A stretch of 38,728 nt of DNA from Acidimicrobiaceae bacterium (GTDB taxonomy: Bacteria > Actinomycetota > Acidimicrobiia > Acidimicrobiales > Poriferisodalaceae): the NCBI GenBank assembly GCA_002719335.1, contig PBHE01000028.1:10549-49276 (forward strand), given 5' to 3'. Both the position numbers and the translations under genes were made by a program. Positions 18,763 through 27,067 of this stretch are shown piece by piece. The notes beneath the pieces are model-generated. The model was not told the origin of the DNA and did not search any database. It saw only the letters and a program-made list of their open reading frames with translations. Position 1 is the stretch's first letter; every line of letters starts with the position of its first letter.

Positions 18763-19428
18763 ATGACTACCGACTGGAATCCTCTGTTACGGGACCAATT
18801 TTCTGAACCTTATTGGGCCGCACTCCAAGGATTCGTTCAACAGGAGCGACGAAATTCCGTTGTCTTCCCTCCCGAAGAGGATGTTTTTGCGGCACTCCAC
18901 CTCACCGCCTACGACGATGTCAAGGTTCTGATTTTAGGACAAGACCCGTACCACGGTGAAAGACAAGCGCACGGTTTGTGCTTTTCGGTTAGGTCAGAAG
19001 TAGAGATTCCACCCTCCCTGCAAAATATCTATAAGGAAATGCAGTCAGATATAGGTATTCTCCCCCCGGCACACGGCAACCTCGAGTCATGGGCTCGACA
19101 AGGAGTGCTGTTGCTTAATGCAGTGCTCACAGTGCGCGCACACAACGCTGGCTCGCATCGCAATCGTGGCTGGGAGACGTTTACCGACCAGATCATCCGG
19201 GTGGTTAACGCGAAAGAAGAACGCGTCGTTTTTTTGCTGTGGGGGGCATTTGCCCAAAAAAAGAAGCCACTTATCGACACTGAACGCCATGTCATCGTCG
19301 AATCGCCGCATCCGTCTCCACTGAGTGCTCATAGAGGGTTCTTTGGTAGTCGACCGTTTTCGCGCACGAATTCAGCATTGACTGATGCGGGAAGGGACGC
19401 CGTCGACTGGGCTATCCCTCACAGCTGA
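18763..19428 (+). CDS. ung: uracil-DNA glycosylase, family 1
   Basis: Removes uracil from DNA at the start of base-excision repair. The 221-residue protein has the family 1 active-site motif GQDPYHG at 59-65 with the water-activating Asp61, the Phe75 stacking region GLCFSV (71-76), LLLNAVLTVR and the minor-groove loop HPSPLSAHRGFFG at 183-195 with its catalytic His. Length is normal. ATG 18763 sits 10 bases after the phosphotransferase stop. Its 3' end overlaps the end of the convergent gene at 19419 by 10 bases. Confidence 0.98.
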   Translation: MTTDWNPLLRDQFSEPYWAALQGFVQQERRNSVVFPPEEDVFAALHLTAYDDVKVLILGQDPYHGERQAHGLCFSVRSEVEIPPSLQNIYKEMQSDIGILPPAHGNLESWARQGVLLLNAVLTVRAHNAGSHRNRGWETFTDQIIRVVNAKEERVVFLLWGAFAQKKKPLIDTERHVIVESPHPSPLSAHRGFFGSRPFSRTNSALTDAGRDAVDWAIPHS

Positions 19429-20216
19429 TACCTCGCGAGGCGTGGATTGAGTTTGTTTCCATTTGGGACCCACTCGATCTGAGTCAATAACACCGAATTT
19501 CTGTTCTCGTATGTGTCAACTGTGAAACGACCGTCGTAGACGGACACACCCCGAGCCCAGACTCGACTTAACCAACGCGGATGTAGAGAGATTTCTATTC
19601 GGCTATCCCGACCAGAGAGACATCCGCGGATCGAGGGCTCTCCTGAAAGCTCTATTTGGCACCTGAACGGAATCAACGCAGGGCTTGGCACAGCAGGTCG
19701 TTGATTGGTGAGTGCCTTAACAAATGCGCGACGAGCCCGCAGCTTCGTGGCCTCGGCCAGGTGGCGGCTAAGAGCGGGACTGAAATCCCAGCCTCGTTTG
19801 TCTCCGGCATCGACCAGCGTTGCCATAGCGCGATCTAGGAATTCGTGAGGCAACGTAACTGACACTTCCCCCATTTTGACGGCTCGTTCTCGAGGTAAGT
19901 CGTAGAGGAAATCTTGAACACCCTCCGACCGCAATCTTTCGAGAGCGGTCGTTAACCACCACCGACGTTGCCTGTCCGCAGTGTGCCACGGGGCCCATTC
20001 TTCGATGAAACCTGCATCCCTGACAGCGGACTCCCATAGCTCCAGCACATCGAGACATTTTGGTCTTACGCCGCCTAAGGCGACAAGCGCTTTTTCTGCA
20101 TCGATTAGTGGATGCTGTTCGAGAATTATTTGGCCCCGAGACCAAGTAACGGTGTGTCGATCGCCTTCGCAATCGACATCGAACCTCGCAGCGGGGACTT
20201 GGTCGTACCAAGGCAC
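19419..20216 (-). CDS. unrecognised 265-residue protein
   Basis: A long open frame with a plausible soluble protein, not assigned to a family. It starts at GTG 20216, with GGAGG 11 bases upstream inside the end of the RidA-like pseudogene. The N-terminal ~45 residues look like beta strands (FDVDCEGDRHTVTWSRGQII). The middle is helical with many Trp and Arg (WHTADRQRRWWLTTALERLR), and the C-terminus has further strands (SRIEISLHPRWLSRVWARGV, ending in NPRLARYQL). No signal peptide, membrane segment or clear catalytic motif is visible. It converges with ung with a 10-base overlap and is probably the last gene of a flavodoxin/RidA-like/unknown operon. It is probably real given frame length, operon spacing and ribosome binding site. 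Confidence 0.75.
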   Translation of the reverse strand: MPWYDQVPAARFDVDCEGDRHTVTWSRGQIILEQHPLIDAEKALVALGGVRPKCLDVLELWESAVRDAGFIEEWAPWHTADRQRRWWLTTALERLRSEGVQDFLYDLPRERAVKMGEVSVTLPHEFLDRAMATLVDAGDKRGWDFSPALSRHLAEATKLRARRAFVKALTNQRPAVPSPALIPFRCQIELSGEPSIRGCLSGRDSRIEISLHPRWLSRVWARGVSVYDGRFTVDTYENRNSVLLTQIEWVPNGNKLNPRLARYQL

Positions 20217-20222
20217 GTCGTG

Positions 20223-20584
20223 TCACGCCTCCGAACAAGCAACCACCGCGATTTCCACCAACCAATCAGGGTTTCCCAAATGGTCCCCTGTTAGTGGAGT
20301 GGTCGCGGCGCGGTGACCATATAGTGCTGAATCTTTAGCGAGTATGGCAGCGTCAAGATCAACATTTGCCACCTCGTAAGTGGCAATTGACACGACGTCA
20401 GGAACAGTCATCGAAGCCGCAACGAGCATCGCTTGATCATCAACGTTTTAGGTACCGGTGCGTCCGGAGCCATAGGTACGACTCCGGAAGTGTGAGAGCC
20501 CCAGGCTGTTCCTCCGCTAAGGATCGCGTCGACATAGCTAGCTATCGGTGGAGCTTTGTGGCCGGGCTGTATTTCTCGTTTCAC
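20223..20584 (-). pseudogene. RidA/YjgF-family gene broken by a deletion and frameshift
   Basis: Two minus-strand frames together spell one RidA-like protein. The N-terminal part (GTG 20584 to TGA at 20408-20410) contains HKAPPIASYVDAILSGG and VVPMAPDAPVP, then goes out of frame. The C-terminal part (to the stop at 20223) reads DVVSIATYEVANVDL, HRAATTPLTGDHLGNP and DWLVEIAVVA, the typical closing strands of RidA. At the junction (~20445) the reading frame changes by one position, with a TAA just upstream in the second frame, and roughly a dozen residues of the central helix (AQ..Q...N) are missing. A deletion of ~35 bases explains both. RidA proteins hydrolyse reactive enamines/imines. The last 68 residues could still be translated from an internal ATG. 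Confidence 0.8.
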
Positions 20585-20616
20585 GTTGACATCGTAGGGA
20601 TTCGGACTGCAGCATC

Positions 20617-21090
20617 TCAGATCAGTCCGTTATCGAGGCTCAGAGCAAGCGTTGCGCCGAGCTCAAAGACGTCATTCAGAGCGTTTTCGGTGATCTCGCC
20701 AACCACCAGGAGCGGGGGCCGGAATTGTTTCCAGCCCTGGGCTTTGGCCAGTTTTTGCACACCTTCGATCGTTTGCGACCCATCGGTTCCGGCTTTGACT
20801 ACGAGTTGCCAAGGCAGCCCTCGCGTCTGATCTAAGCAATCGTCCCAGATCTCTTCGAAGAAGACCTTTGTCGCGCCGGCCATTGAGCCGAAGTGTTCTG
20901 GAGTGGCGATAACAAGAGCATCAGCGTTCATGACGTCTCTTGCTGTGCCGAGCAAGGCAGGTCGCTTGACAGTAGTTATCTCGATGTCAACCAGATCTGA
21001 TGCGCTCGCGATTCCCGCGGAGAGTGATTGGGCCAGTTGAAGGGTCGCGCCACCGCGGCTTTGATACACGACCAGCACTTGTCGAGTCAT
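20617..21090 (-). CDS. flavodoxin-fold NAD(P)H-dependent oxidoreductase
   Basis: A 157-residue flavodoxin-like protein. LVVYQSRGGATLQLAQSLSA is the first strand and FMN-phosphate loop, reading SRGGAT where classical flavodoxins have T-x-T-G-x-T. ALVIATPEHFGSMAGATKVF is the conserved FMN-ring loop (PxxFGSMAG). LPWQLVVKAGTDGSQTIEGV matches the third loop of small NAD(P)H:quinone or chromate reductase-like proteins. The frame opens at a TTG at 21138, but ATG 21090 reads directly into the first strand. It is the first gene of the minus-strand group continuing with the RidA-like pseudogene 32 bases downstream. The electron acceptor is unknown. Confidence 0.88.
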   Translation of the reverse strand: MTRQVLVVYQSRGGATLQLAQSLSAGIASASDLVDIEITTVKRPALLGTARDVMNADALVIATPEHFGSMAGATKVFFEEIWDDCLDQTRGLPWQLVVKAGTDGSQTIEGVQKLAKAQGWKQFRPPLLVVGEITENALNDVFELGATLALSLDNGLI

Positions 21091-21219
21091 GGCTCTACTG
21101 TGCCATCCGATTTCAGGTATCTCGATGCCTGTTCTCAATAAATCGAATCATGGTCGCTGACCGAAGTCCGGCGAACTTACCGGGAATCAACAGATCAATC
21201 ATGGGTACGCTTTCGTGGC

Positions 21220-22929
21220 ATGCATGATCTTGTCGTCCGAAATGGTGTCATCGTTGATGGCAGCGGCTCCGCAAAGCTAAACGGGGACCTCGCCATAAAC
21301 GAAGGCCTTGTAACCGCCGTCGGAGAATTTGATGGCACCGGTCGCCGCGAAATAGATGCCGACGGTCAACTTGTTCTTCCCGGATGGGTGGATGTCCACA
21401 CTCACTACGACGGGCAAGCTACGTGGGATCCAGAGATGTCTCCGTCTTCGTGGCATGGGGTGACTACCGCTGTGTTCGGCAACTGCGGAGTGGGATTTGC
21501 ACCGGTGCGTCGAGGCAGCGAGGAATTCTTAATCAACCTCATGGAAGGGGTGGAAGACATTCCTGGCACTGTTCTTGCTGAAGGCATCGATTTCACCTGG
21601 CAGAGCTACCCAGAGTACTTAGACGTTTTGGAGAGCATGCCGCGCGTAATGGATATTGGAAGTCAAATTCCGCACGGGGCACTGCGGTTTTTTGTTATGG
21701 GTGAACGCGGAGCGGTGCACGATGAAGTACCGACCATCGATGAATTGTTGCAGTTTGAGCGATTGGTCACCGAAGGTTTCGAGGCGGGCGCGCTCGGATT
21801 TACTACCAGCCGTACGACGAAACACAAAGCAGCCGATGGCAGACTCACACCGTCTTTGTCAGCAGGAGAGCCGGAATTAGCAGCGATCGCAAATGCAATG
21901 CGATCTTGTGGAGCAGGAGTCCTGCAAGTCAACAGTGATTTTGGTCCGGGCGAATTCGAAATTCTTTTAGAGGTAGCTCGCATTTCGAAGAGACCGCTTT
22001 CGGCTCTAATTATTCAAGTCGATCACTCTCCTGACCTTTGGCGTCAAACTCTTGATCAAATTCGGGAGGCAAACGCCGAAGGGGTCGTCGCGAACGGACA
22101 GGTCGGATGCCGTCCCATCGGTGTTCTGCTTGGCTTAGATGCCACGGTCAATCCGTTCGGAAACCACCCGGCCTACAAAGCAATAGCTGATCTTCCGTCG
22201 CCCGAACGCGCAGCGCTCCTTAGGACCGACAACGCCTTACGCGCAAAACTGATTAGCGATCGCCCTGTGGACGCCTTCAGTAAGTGGATGGACTATGCAC
22301 TAACACGAGCCTACGAATTAGGTCCCGAACTGGACTATGAGCCCGAACCATCGACATCCGTTTCGGCCAGAGCTGAACGCAAAGGTTGCAGTCCCTGGCA
22401 GATTGTGCTTGATCTGTTGGCCAACGGAGACGGTGAAACGCTACTGCTCTACCCATTCGAGAATTACACCTCCGGTTCGCTAGACGAAATCCACGAAATG
22501 CTTACCGATCCGCACACCATTTGTGGTGTCGGAGACGCCGGTGCACATGTCGGAACCATTTGCGACGCGTCCTATCCGACTTATCTCCTCACCCATTGGG
22601 GACGCGACCGTACGCGTGGAGAAAAGATTCCATTGGAGTTTCTAGTCAACAAACAAACCCGACGAACGGCAGAAGCATACGGATTACTTGATCGAGGATT
22701 ACTGCGACCCGGCTACAAAGCCGACTTCAACATCATCGATTTTGAACGCCTGACAGTTGGCGCGCCAGAGCTCGTGCGCGATCTTCCCGCCGGTGGTAAA
22801 CGTCTTGTGCAACGACCACAGGGTTACAGTCACACATTCGTTTCCGGTATCGAGGTGTCGTGCGAAGGTGAGGCGACGGGACAGCGACCCGGACGTCTCA
22901 TCAGAGGCGCCCAGTGCGATCCCGGGTAA
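21220..22929 (+). CDS. amidohydrolase, N-acyl-D-amino-acid deacylase (D-aminoacylase) family
   Basis: A 569-residue amidohydrolase-family-3 enzyme, which in characterised members hydrolyses N-acyl-D-amino acids or related amides. [15 protein letters not shown] (58-71) has the metal-binding HTH, and GNCGVGFAP at 87-95 supplies the Cys ligand typical of D-aminoacylases. [20 protein letters not shown] carries the active-site Asp, and [20 protein letters not shown] is the standard C-terminal return to the beta-sandwich. Many close relatives are annotated only as amidohydrolases, so the substrate is open. ATG 21220 has a poor ribosome binding site. It leads a three-gene operon; the next gene starts 7 bases after its stop. 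Confidence 0.92.
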   Translation: MHDLVVRNGVIVDGSGSAKLNGDLAINEGLVTAVGEFDGTGRREIDADGQLVLPGWVDVHTHYDGQATWDPEMSPSSWHGVTTAVFGNCGVGFAPVRRGSEEFLINLMEGVEDIPGTVLAEGIDFTWQSYPEYLDVLESMPRVMDIGSQIPHGALRFFVMGERGAVHDEVPTIDELLQFERLVTEGFEAGALGFTTSRTTKHKAADGRLTPSLSAGEPELAAIANAMRSCGAGVLQVNSDFGPGEFEILLEVARISKRPLSALIIQVDHSPDLWRQTLDQIREANAEGVVANGQVGCRPIGVLLGLDATVNPFGNHPAYKAIADLPSPERAALLRTDNALRAKLISDRPVDAFSKWMDYALTRAYELGPELDYEPEPSTSVSARAERKGCSPWQIVLDLLANGDGETLLLYPFENYTSGSLDEIHEMLTDPHTICGVGDAGAHVGTICDASYPTYLLTHWGRDRTRGEKIPLEFLVNKQTRRTAEAYGLLDRGLLRPGYKADFNIIDFERLTVGAPELVRDLPAGGKRLVQRPQGYSHTFVSGIEVSCEGEATGQRPGRLIRGAQCDPG

Positions 22930-22936
22930 CCGAGAT

Positions 22937-23809
22937 ATGAATGGCGTTCGACAACGTTTTCGTCAAGAAATATTCGGCGATGGCACCGTTTTTGCCCCGC
23001 TAGTACTTGATCCTCTGGCGGGTCTTCTCGCGCAAGAGTTTGGTTTCTCAGCTGGGTACCTGAGCGGGGGAGCCCTCGGTTTCCAATATGCGGTTTCTGA
23101 AGCTCTTCTCACCACAACAGAAATCGCCGACGCCGCCCGCCGCATTACATCTCGGTGTGAACTCCCCCTAATCGTGGACGGTGGCGTTGGTTTCGGGGAC
23201 CCTGTCCACGTAGTCAGGGCCACATGGGAATTCGAGCAAGCGGGAGCTGCTGCCGTTGAATTCGAAGACCAGGTCGCGCCTAAACGCGTGCACCACCACA
23301 TCGGGGTCGAGCATCTAATTTCTACGGACGAGATGTGTGCGAAGGTCTCAGCAGCAGCCGAAGCTCGTTCTGACAGTGACTTCTTGATCATCGCTAGAAC
23401 CGGTGCGATGCGTCACGAAGGTGTTGATCGTGGGATATCACGCCTCGAGTCGTATATCGACGCGGGAGCGGACGTGGCAATGGCGTTTTGCCGCGATCAG
23501 GATTTACAGAAAGTAGCGACCAAAATTTCAGCTCCCTTAGCCACAATCACGTCGCTGGATCAACACTCGCGACAAGAATGGAAAGACTACGGCTGGTCTT
23601 TAATCATTGACGCCTTTACATCTCAAGCACTTTGGCTAACCGCGACGCGAGACGCCTATCGAAAATTCATGCAGTATGGTTCCACAGGAATTGATATCGA
23701 CGGCATGAAACTTCATCGTGAATTAGTGGAAACCACCGGGCTGGCTTCACTACTCGATCTAGAACGCCGAACCACTGAGGCGGAAGAATTCGACGAAGGA
23801 ACTGATTGA
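22937..23809 (+). CDS. isocitrate lyase/PEP mutase superfamily enzyme
   Basis: A 290-residue TIM-barrel protein of the superfamily of methylisocitrate lyases, oxaloacetate decarboxylases and phosphonomutases, which break or rearrange C-C or P-C bonds in 2-oxo acids. Evidence: LAGLLAQEFGFSAGYLSGG, VEFEDQVAPKRVHHH (the usual EDQ..PK block, 110-116) and IARTGAMRHEGVDRGISRLE. The usual metal loop D-x-D-x-G-[FY]-G reads DGGVGFG at 81-87, so the second Asp is Gly. The frame continues upstream into the previous gene, but ATG 22937 matches the family start. Its TGA overlaps the ATG of the CoA-transferase by one base (TGATG), which indicates translational coupling. Confidence 0.88.
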   Translation: MNGVRQRFRQEIFGDGTVFAPLVLDPLAGLLAQEFGFSAGYLSGGALGFQYAVSEALLTTTEIADAARRITSRCELPLIVDGGVGFGDPVHVVRATWEFEQAGAAAVEFEDQVAPKRVHHHIGVEHLISTDEMCAKVSAAAEARSDSDFLIIARTGAMRHEGVDRGISRLESYIDAGADVAMAFCRDQDLQKVATKISAPLATITSLDQHSRQEWKDYGWSLIIDAFTSQALWLTATRDAYRKFMQYGSTGIDIDGMKLHRELVETTGLASLLDLERRTTEAEEFDEGTD

Positions 23810-24996
23810 TGGCGGAAGCGTTGCCTCTGTCGGACGTCACCGTGATCGATTTGACGATCGCCCGAGCCGGGCCGACGGCAGTCAGACAGCTAGGGGATTG
23901 GGGAGCGGACGTCGTTCGCGTGGAGTCCCCAGAAGGAGGGTTCGAAGCCGGTGGACGTACCTCGCCTGATTACTTGAATCTTCACCGAAACAAGCGCTCA
24001 ATAGTGATTGACCTAAAGGACCCAGATGGTCAAGCAGTCCTCCACCGAATGGTGAAATCTGCAGACGTCGTGGTCGAAAACATGAGGACCCCGGTAAAGC
24101 ACAAACTCGGTTTTGATTACGAAACACTTGCCAACCTCAACCCCCGAATCATTCTTGGTTCGATCTCAGGGTTCGGTCAAGACGGGCCATATAGCCGGCG
24201 AGGAGGCGTAGACCAGATTGCTCAAGGCATGGGCGGGATGATGAGTATTACTGGGCTACCCGGCCAAGGACCTGTGCGGGCTGGGGTTGCGATCAGTGAC
24301 GTAACTGCTGGGTTGCAACTAGCCGTCGGCATTTTGACCGCATTACATGAGCGACATACGACCGGGAAAGGTCGATGGGTTCACACCTCGCTTCTGGAAT
24401 CAATGATTGGCATGCTTGACTTCCAGGCGGCTCGATGGACTGTCGAAAATGATGACCCTCCCCAAGCAGGAAATCATCATCCGACTATGGGTCCGATGGG
24501 AATGTACAAAACTTTAGATGGCCATCTGAATCTAGCGGCGTCAGGCGGACGTCTTTGGGAAGCTTTTTGTCACGAACTCGGCGTCGCCGAGTGGATAGAA
24601 GACCAACGCTTTTCTTCGGCTTCAGCTCGCAGAACGAACAAGCTTCAACTCAATCAACTGATTGAAGAGCGGCTCTCACAAAACACAACTGAGCATTGGG
24701 TTGAGTGTCTTAATCAGGCAGGGGTTCCTTGCGGGCCAGTAAACACCGTCGCCGAAACCTTTTCCGACCCCCAGGTGCAACACCTTGGCGTGGCGGCTCC
24801 GGTCGTTCACCCGACCGCCGGCACGATCAACATCCTCAGAAATGCGACCAACTTAGAGGGCGTGCCCAATGGCATTCGGTTCGCCAGCCCTTTAAAAGGG
24901 CAACATTCCGAGGAACTGCTGATTCAATTCGGCTTCAGCGCCGAGGAAATTGACTCTTTGGCCCACACTGGGGTGGTGCCGGTTGTTTCCGAATGA
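23809..24996 (+). CDS. CaiB/BaiF family III CoA-transferase
   Basis: A 395-residue single-domain family III CoA-transferase. The N-terminus (VTVIDLTIARAGPTAVRQLG), the CoA-contacting NRNK-like block (LHRNKRSIVIDL), SISGFGQDGPYSRRGGVDQI, and the catalytic Asp164 in AGVAISDVTAGLQLAVG are all present, with the glycine-rich GQGMGGMMSITG before it. ATG 23809 overlaps the preceding TGA by one base and has GAAGGA upstream. It is the last gene of the operon with the amidohydrolase and the PEP-mutase-like enzyme. It would activate the acid released by the first or consumed by the second enzyme; this is inference. Unlike the fusion at 5548, this protein has one complete active domain. Confidence 0.94.
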   Translation: MAEALPLSDVTVIDLTIARAGPTAVRQLGDWGADVVRVESPEGGFEAGGRTSPDYLNLHRNKRSIVIDLKDPDGQAVLHRMVKSADVVVENMRTPVKHKLGFDYETLANLNPRIILGSISGFGQDGPYSRRGGVDQIAQGMGGMMSITGLPGQGPVRAGVAISDVTAGLQLAVGILTALHERHTTGKGRWVHTSLLESMIGMLDFQAARWTVENDDPPQAGNHHPTMGPMGMYKTLDGHLNLAASGGRLWEAFCHELGVAEWIEDQRFSSASARRTNKLQLNQLIEERLSQNTTEHWVECLNQAGVPCGPVNTVAETFSDPQVQHLGVAAPVVHPTAGTINILRNATNLEGVPNGIRFASPLKGQHSEELLIQFGFSAEEIDSLAHTGVVPVVSE

Positions 24997-25129
24997 TCGA
25001 CGCGCCATCACCTCTACTGACGATTCCTTAGAGCCTCCCGCTTCTGTTTTCCGCAACTTCGCTGACATTGTCGGGTTCCACCCCGGGTTGAAGAATGGAG
25101 TATGTCGGCCGTAACCAAGCTGGAGTCCT

Positions 25130-26137
25130 TTAGAAACCGGCCTGCTTGTCGACTACGCCTTCGAATGCATTGCCCTCGCGAAGCGCAGCCAAATTCCGAC
25201 AAAAGCGTTCCAAATTTCGGCGTCCTCGGTGCTGACTAGCACCAGCGGTGTGAGGCGTCATGACACAGTTTTTGAATTTCCAGAGGGGGCTGTCAGCAGG
25301 TAGGGGTTCTACCGGAGCCACATCAAGTGCTGCTCCTCCAATAGCACCATTTTCAAGCGCTCGCACTAGCGATGGGCCGTCGATTATTTCGCCCCGGGTG
25401 ACGTTAACAAATATCGCAGTTGACTTCATAGCGGAGAAAAACTCGTCGTTACACATGGAGCGAGTGTCATCGGTTAAGGGCAAGCCGACCGCCAACACAT
25501 CGCTATTTCGTATGACGTCGTCCAGGGCATCCATGCCTTCGACGACTTCGACACCGTCGCTGGGCTCAACGGGGAAGGCATCGATGGCTCTCACCGTCAT
25601 CCCGAATGCGAAGGCTCGCCTCGCAAGATGACGGCCGGTGCCACCAAAGCCAACGATACCCATAGCCAGGCCCTCGAGCTCGATTTCGGAGAACCGCATA
25701 TCTTCCCGATTCTCCAGAGTCCAACCCTCGGGTCCTAGTTCAATTGCAGTCTTAATTCTTCGCGTTAACGCGAGCAACAAGCCAAATGCCGTGTCGGCTA
25801 GATGGCCCCCCACTAAACCCTTCTCGCCGGTAAGTACCACGGCACTCTCGACGAATTCTTCGTACATGAACATGTCCACGCCAGAGGCAGTGGCATGTAC
25901 CCACTTAAGGTTGGGCGCAGCGCGGAAAAGTGATCTCGGTGTGATACCCAATATGACGTCCGCTTCAGTTGCGTGTTCGATGCCTGCCCTTGGATTGTCG
26001 ACAATCGTGATGCTCGCCCCGGGCCCGGCTGCGTCTCTGATCATCGCCTCGTCTTCGGCGGTCACTTCGGGCAATGTCAGGGTTTTCGTAATCAGAATGT
26101 TCAGCGGCCTATCTGGAATCGAGATTCGGGAGCTCAT
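25130..26137 (-). CDS. D-isomer-specific 2-hydroxyacid dehydrogenase family protein
   Basis: A 335-residue NAD(P)-dependent dehydrogenase interconverting 2-oxo and D-2-hydroxy acids. LKWVHATASGVDMFMYEEFV is the substrate-domain landmark. The Rossmann motif GFGGTG is at 163-168, and the catalytic triad is Arg249 (VNVTRGEIID), Glu277 (LDVAPVEPLP) and His296 (TPHTAGASQHR). Position 186 is Asp (RAIDAFPVEP), hinting at NAD(H) preference. ATG 26137 overlaps the stop of the hydratase gene by 4 bases (ATGA), so the two are coupled. The 133 bases between its stop and the convergent CoA-transferase show no gene. The substrate is unknown; the pairing suggests a 2-oxo acid from hydratase chemistry. Confidence 0.93.
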   Translation of the reverse strand: MSSRISIPDRPLNILITKTLTLPEVTAEDEAMIRDAAGPGASITIVDNPRAGIEHATEADVILGITPRSLFRAAPNLKWVHATASGVDMFMYEEFVESAVVLTGEKGLVGGHLADTAFGLLLALTRRIKTAIELGPEGWTLENREDMRFSEIELEGLAMGIVGFGGTGRHLARRAFAFGMTVRAIDAFPVEPSDGVEVVEGMDALDDVIRNSDVLAVGLPLTDDTRSMCNDEFFSAMKSTAIFVNVTRGEIIDGPSLVRALENGAIGGAALDVAPVEPLPADSPLWKFKNCVMTPHTAGASQHRGRRNLERFCRNLAALREGNAFEGVVDKQAGF

Positions 26138-26904
26138 TCGTAGTTCGTTTCTACACGTCCGATACCCGAGTACTCGGCAACCCAGTTTTCTCCGGGAGCG
26201 ACTGAGTATCGGGTGTAAGCGCCGGTGATTACCTTCTGCCCAGCTTCCAAAGCCAGGTCAAAACGGTCCAGGGTTGCAGCAAGGCGGGCAATGGAGACAT
26301 AAGGGTTATCGACTTCCTCTCGATGGGTACACCGGAACCGTTCTTCACCGTTGCAGTACTGCACAATCTCGGTTTCATCAATATCCGGAACCTCATCTGG
26401 AGATACGCCACTACCTTCGACAATTGCCCAATTTGTCAAATTATCCGCAATGAGCATCGCTAGATTCCCGCCGACAATCGCACGCCGTTCGTTCAGCTCA
26501 TAGCCAGCCGAAACCCTTTCGATTCGGCTCGGCACAGTTCCCGGATCAACATCGACGCCAGAGATTCGTTCCCCAATGGTGAAACACATCTCGGGCTCAA
26601 TAGTTGCTCCATTGACTAATGACGCCAGGAGCGAAACACCGCTTTCAAATTTCTGCATGAGGTGTCCAAAAGGACGATCATCTATACCCACTCGTTTCCG
26701 AGCTCTATCGGAGGTCAGTCCCACCTTCCAACCAACCTGGATTGCCCCGCTTTCAAGTCGGCGGCGACGAATTTCTGCCTGGATAGCTAATCCGTCGCTG
26801 AAGTCGAGTTCCACGAATGCCTCATGCGGCAGATCGATGCCTTGCTGATAATGCCCCCAAAGAGCATCGGCGGCGCGAGTTTGGGCGGCGTTGAGAGAAT
26901 TCAC
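26134..26904 (-). CDS. 2-keto-4-pentenoate hydratase (MhpD family)
   Basis: A 256-residue member of the fumarylacetoacetase-related hydratase/decarboxylase family, acting in meta-cleavage of aromatic compounds on 2-hydroxypenta-2,4-dienoate or related acids. GWKVGLTSDRARKRVGI (58-74) has the conserved Lys60, FGHLM follows, and the metal-binding IEPEMCFTIGERI gives Glu103 and Glu105. C-terminal GQKVITGAYTRYSVAPGENW matches the family's G-TGS-type block. The start is GTG 26904 with no strong ribosome binding site. The closest alternatives are 4-oxalocrotonate decarboxylase or hydratase, which share the motifs. No ring-cleavage dioxygenase or aldolase is in the window. Confidence 0.9.
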   Translation of the reverse strand: MNSLNAAQTRAADALWGHYQQGIDLPHEAFVELDFSDGLAIQAEIRRRRLESGAIQVGWKVGLTSDRARKRVGIDDRPFGHLMQKFESGVSLLASLVNGATIEPEMCFTIGERISGVDVDPGTVPSRIERVSAGYELNERRAIVGGNLAMLIADNLTNWAIVEGSGVSPDEVPDIDETEIVQYCNGEERFRCTHREEVDNPYVSIARLAATLDRFDLALEAGQKVITGAYTRYSVAPGENWVAEYSGIGRVETNYE

Positions 26905-27067
26905 TGGACCGACCGTAGTTGGGCTTTCATGGGCCGTGCCTCAGGTTCTGAGCGGAAGTGTTCACTGTTGTTGCTCAAGACCTAGATCCCGGGTTCTTCT
27001 GTCGATCCACTTAACCCATCGCAACAGAAAGAACCGGAGAAACTTTTGGGTCCGTTACCCTCGCGGA

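Noticed and set aside
20430-20460. Programmed -1 frameshift in the RidA-like gene
   Set aside because: There is no slippery heptamer, the -1 frame carries a TAA at the site, and the central helix residues are missing as well, so mutation explains it better.
25638-26228. Plus-strand ORF of 196 codons
   Set aside because: Antisense to the 2-hydroxyacid dehydrogenase, which has all catalytic residues.
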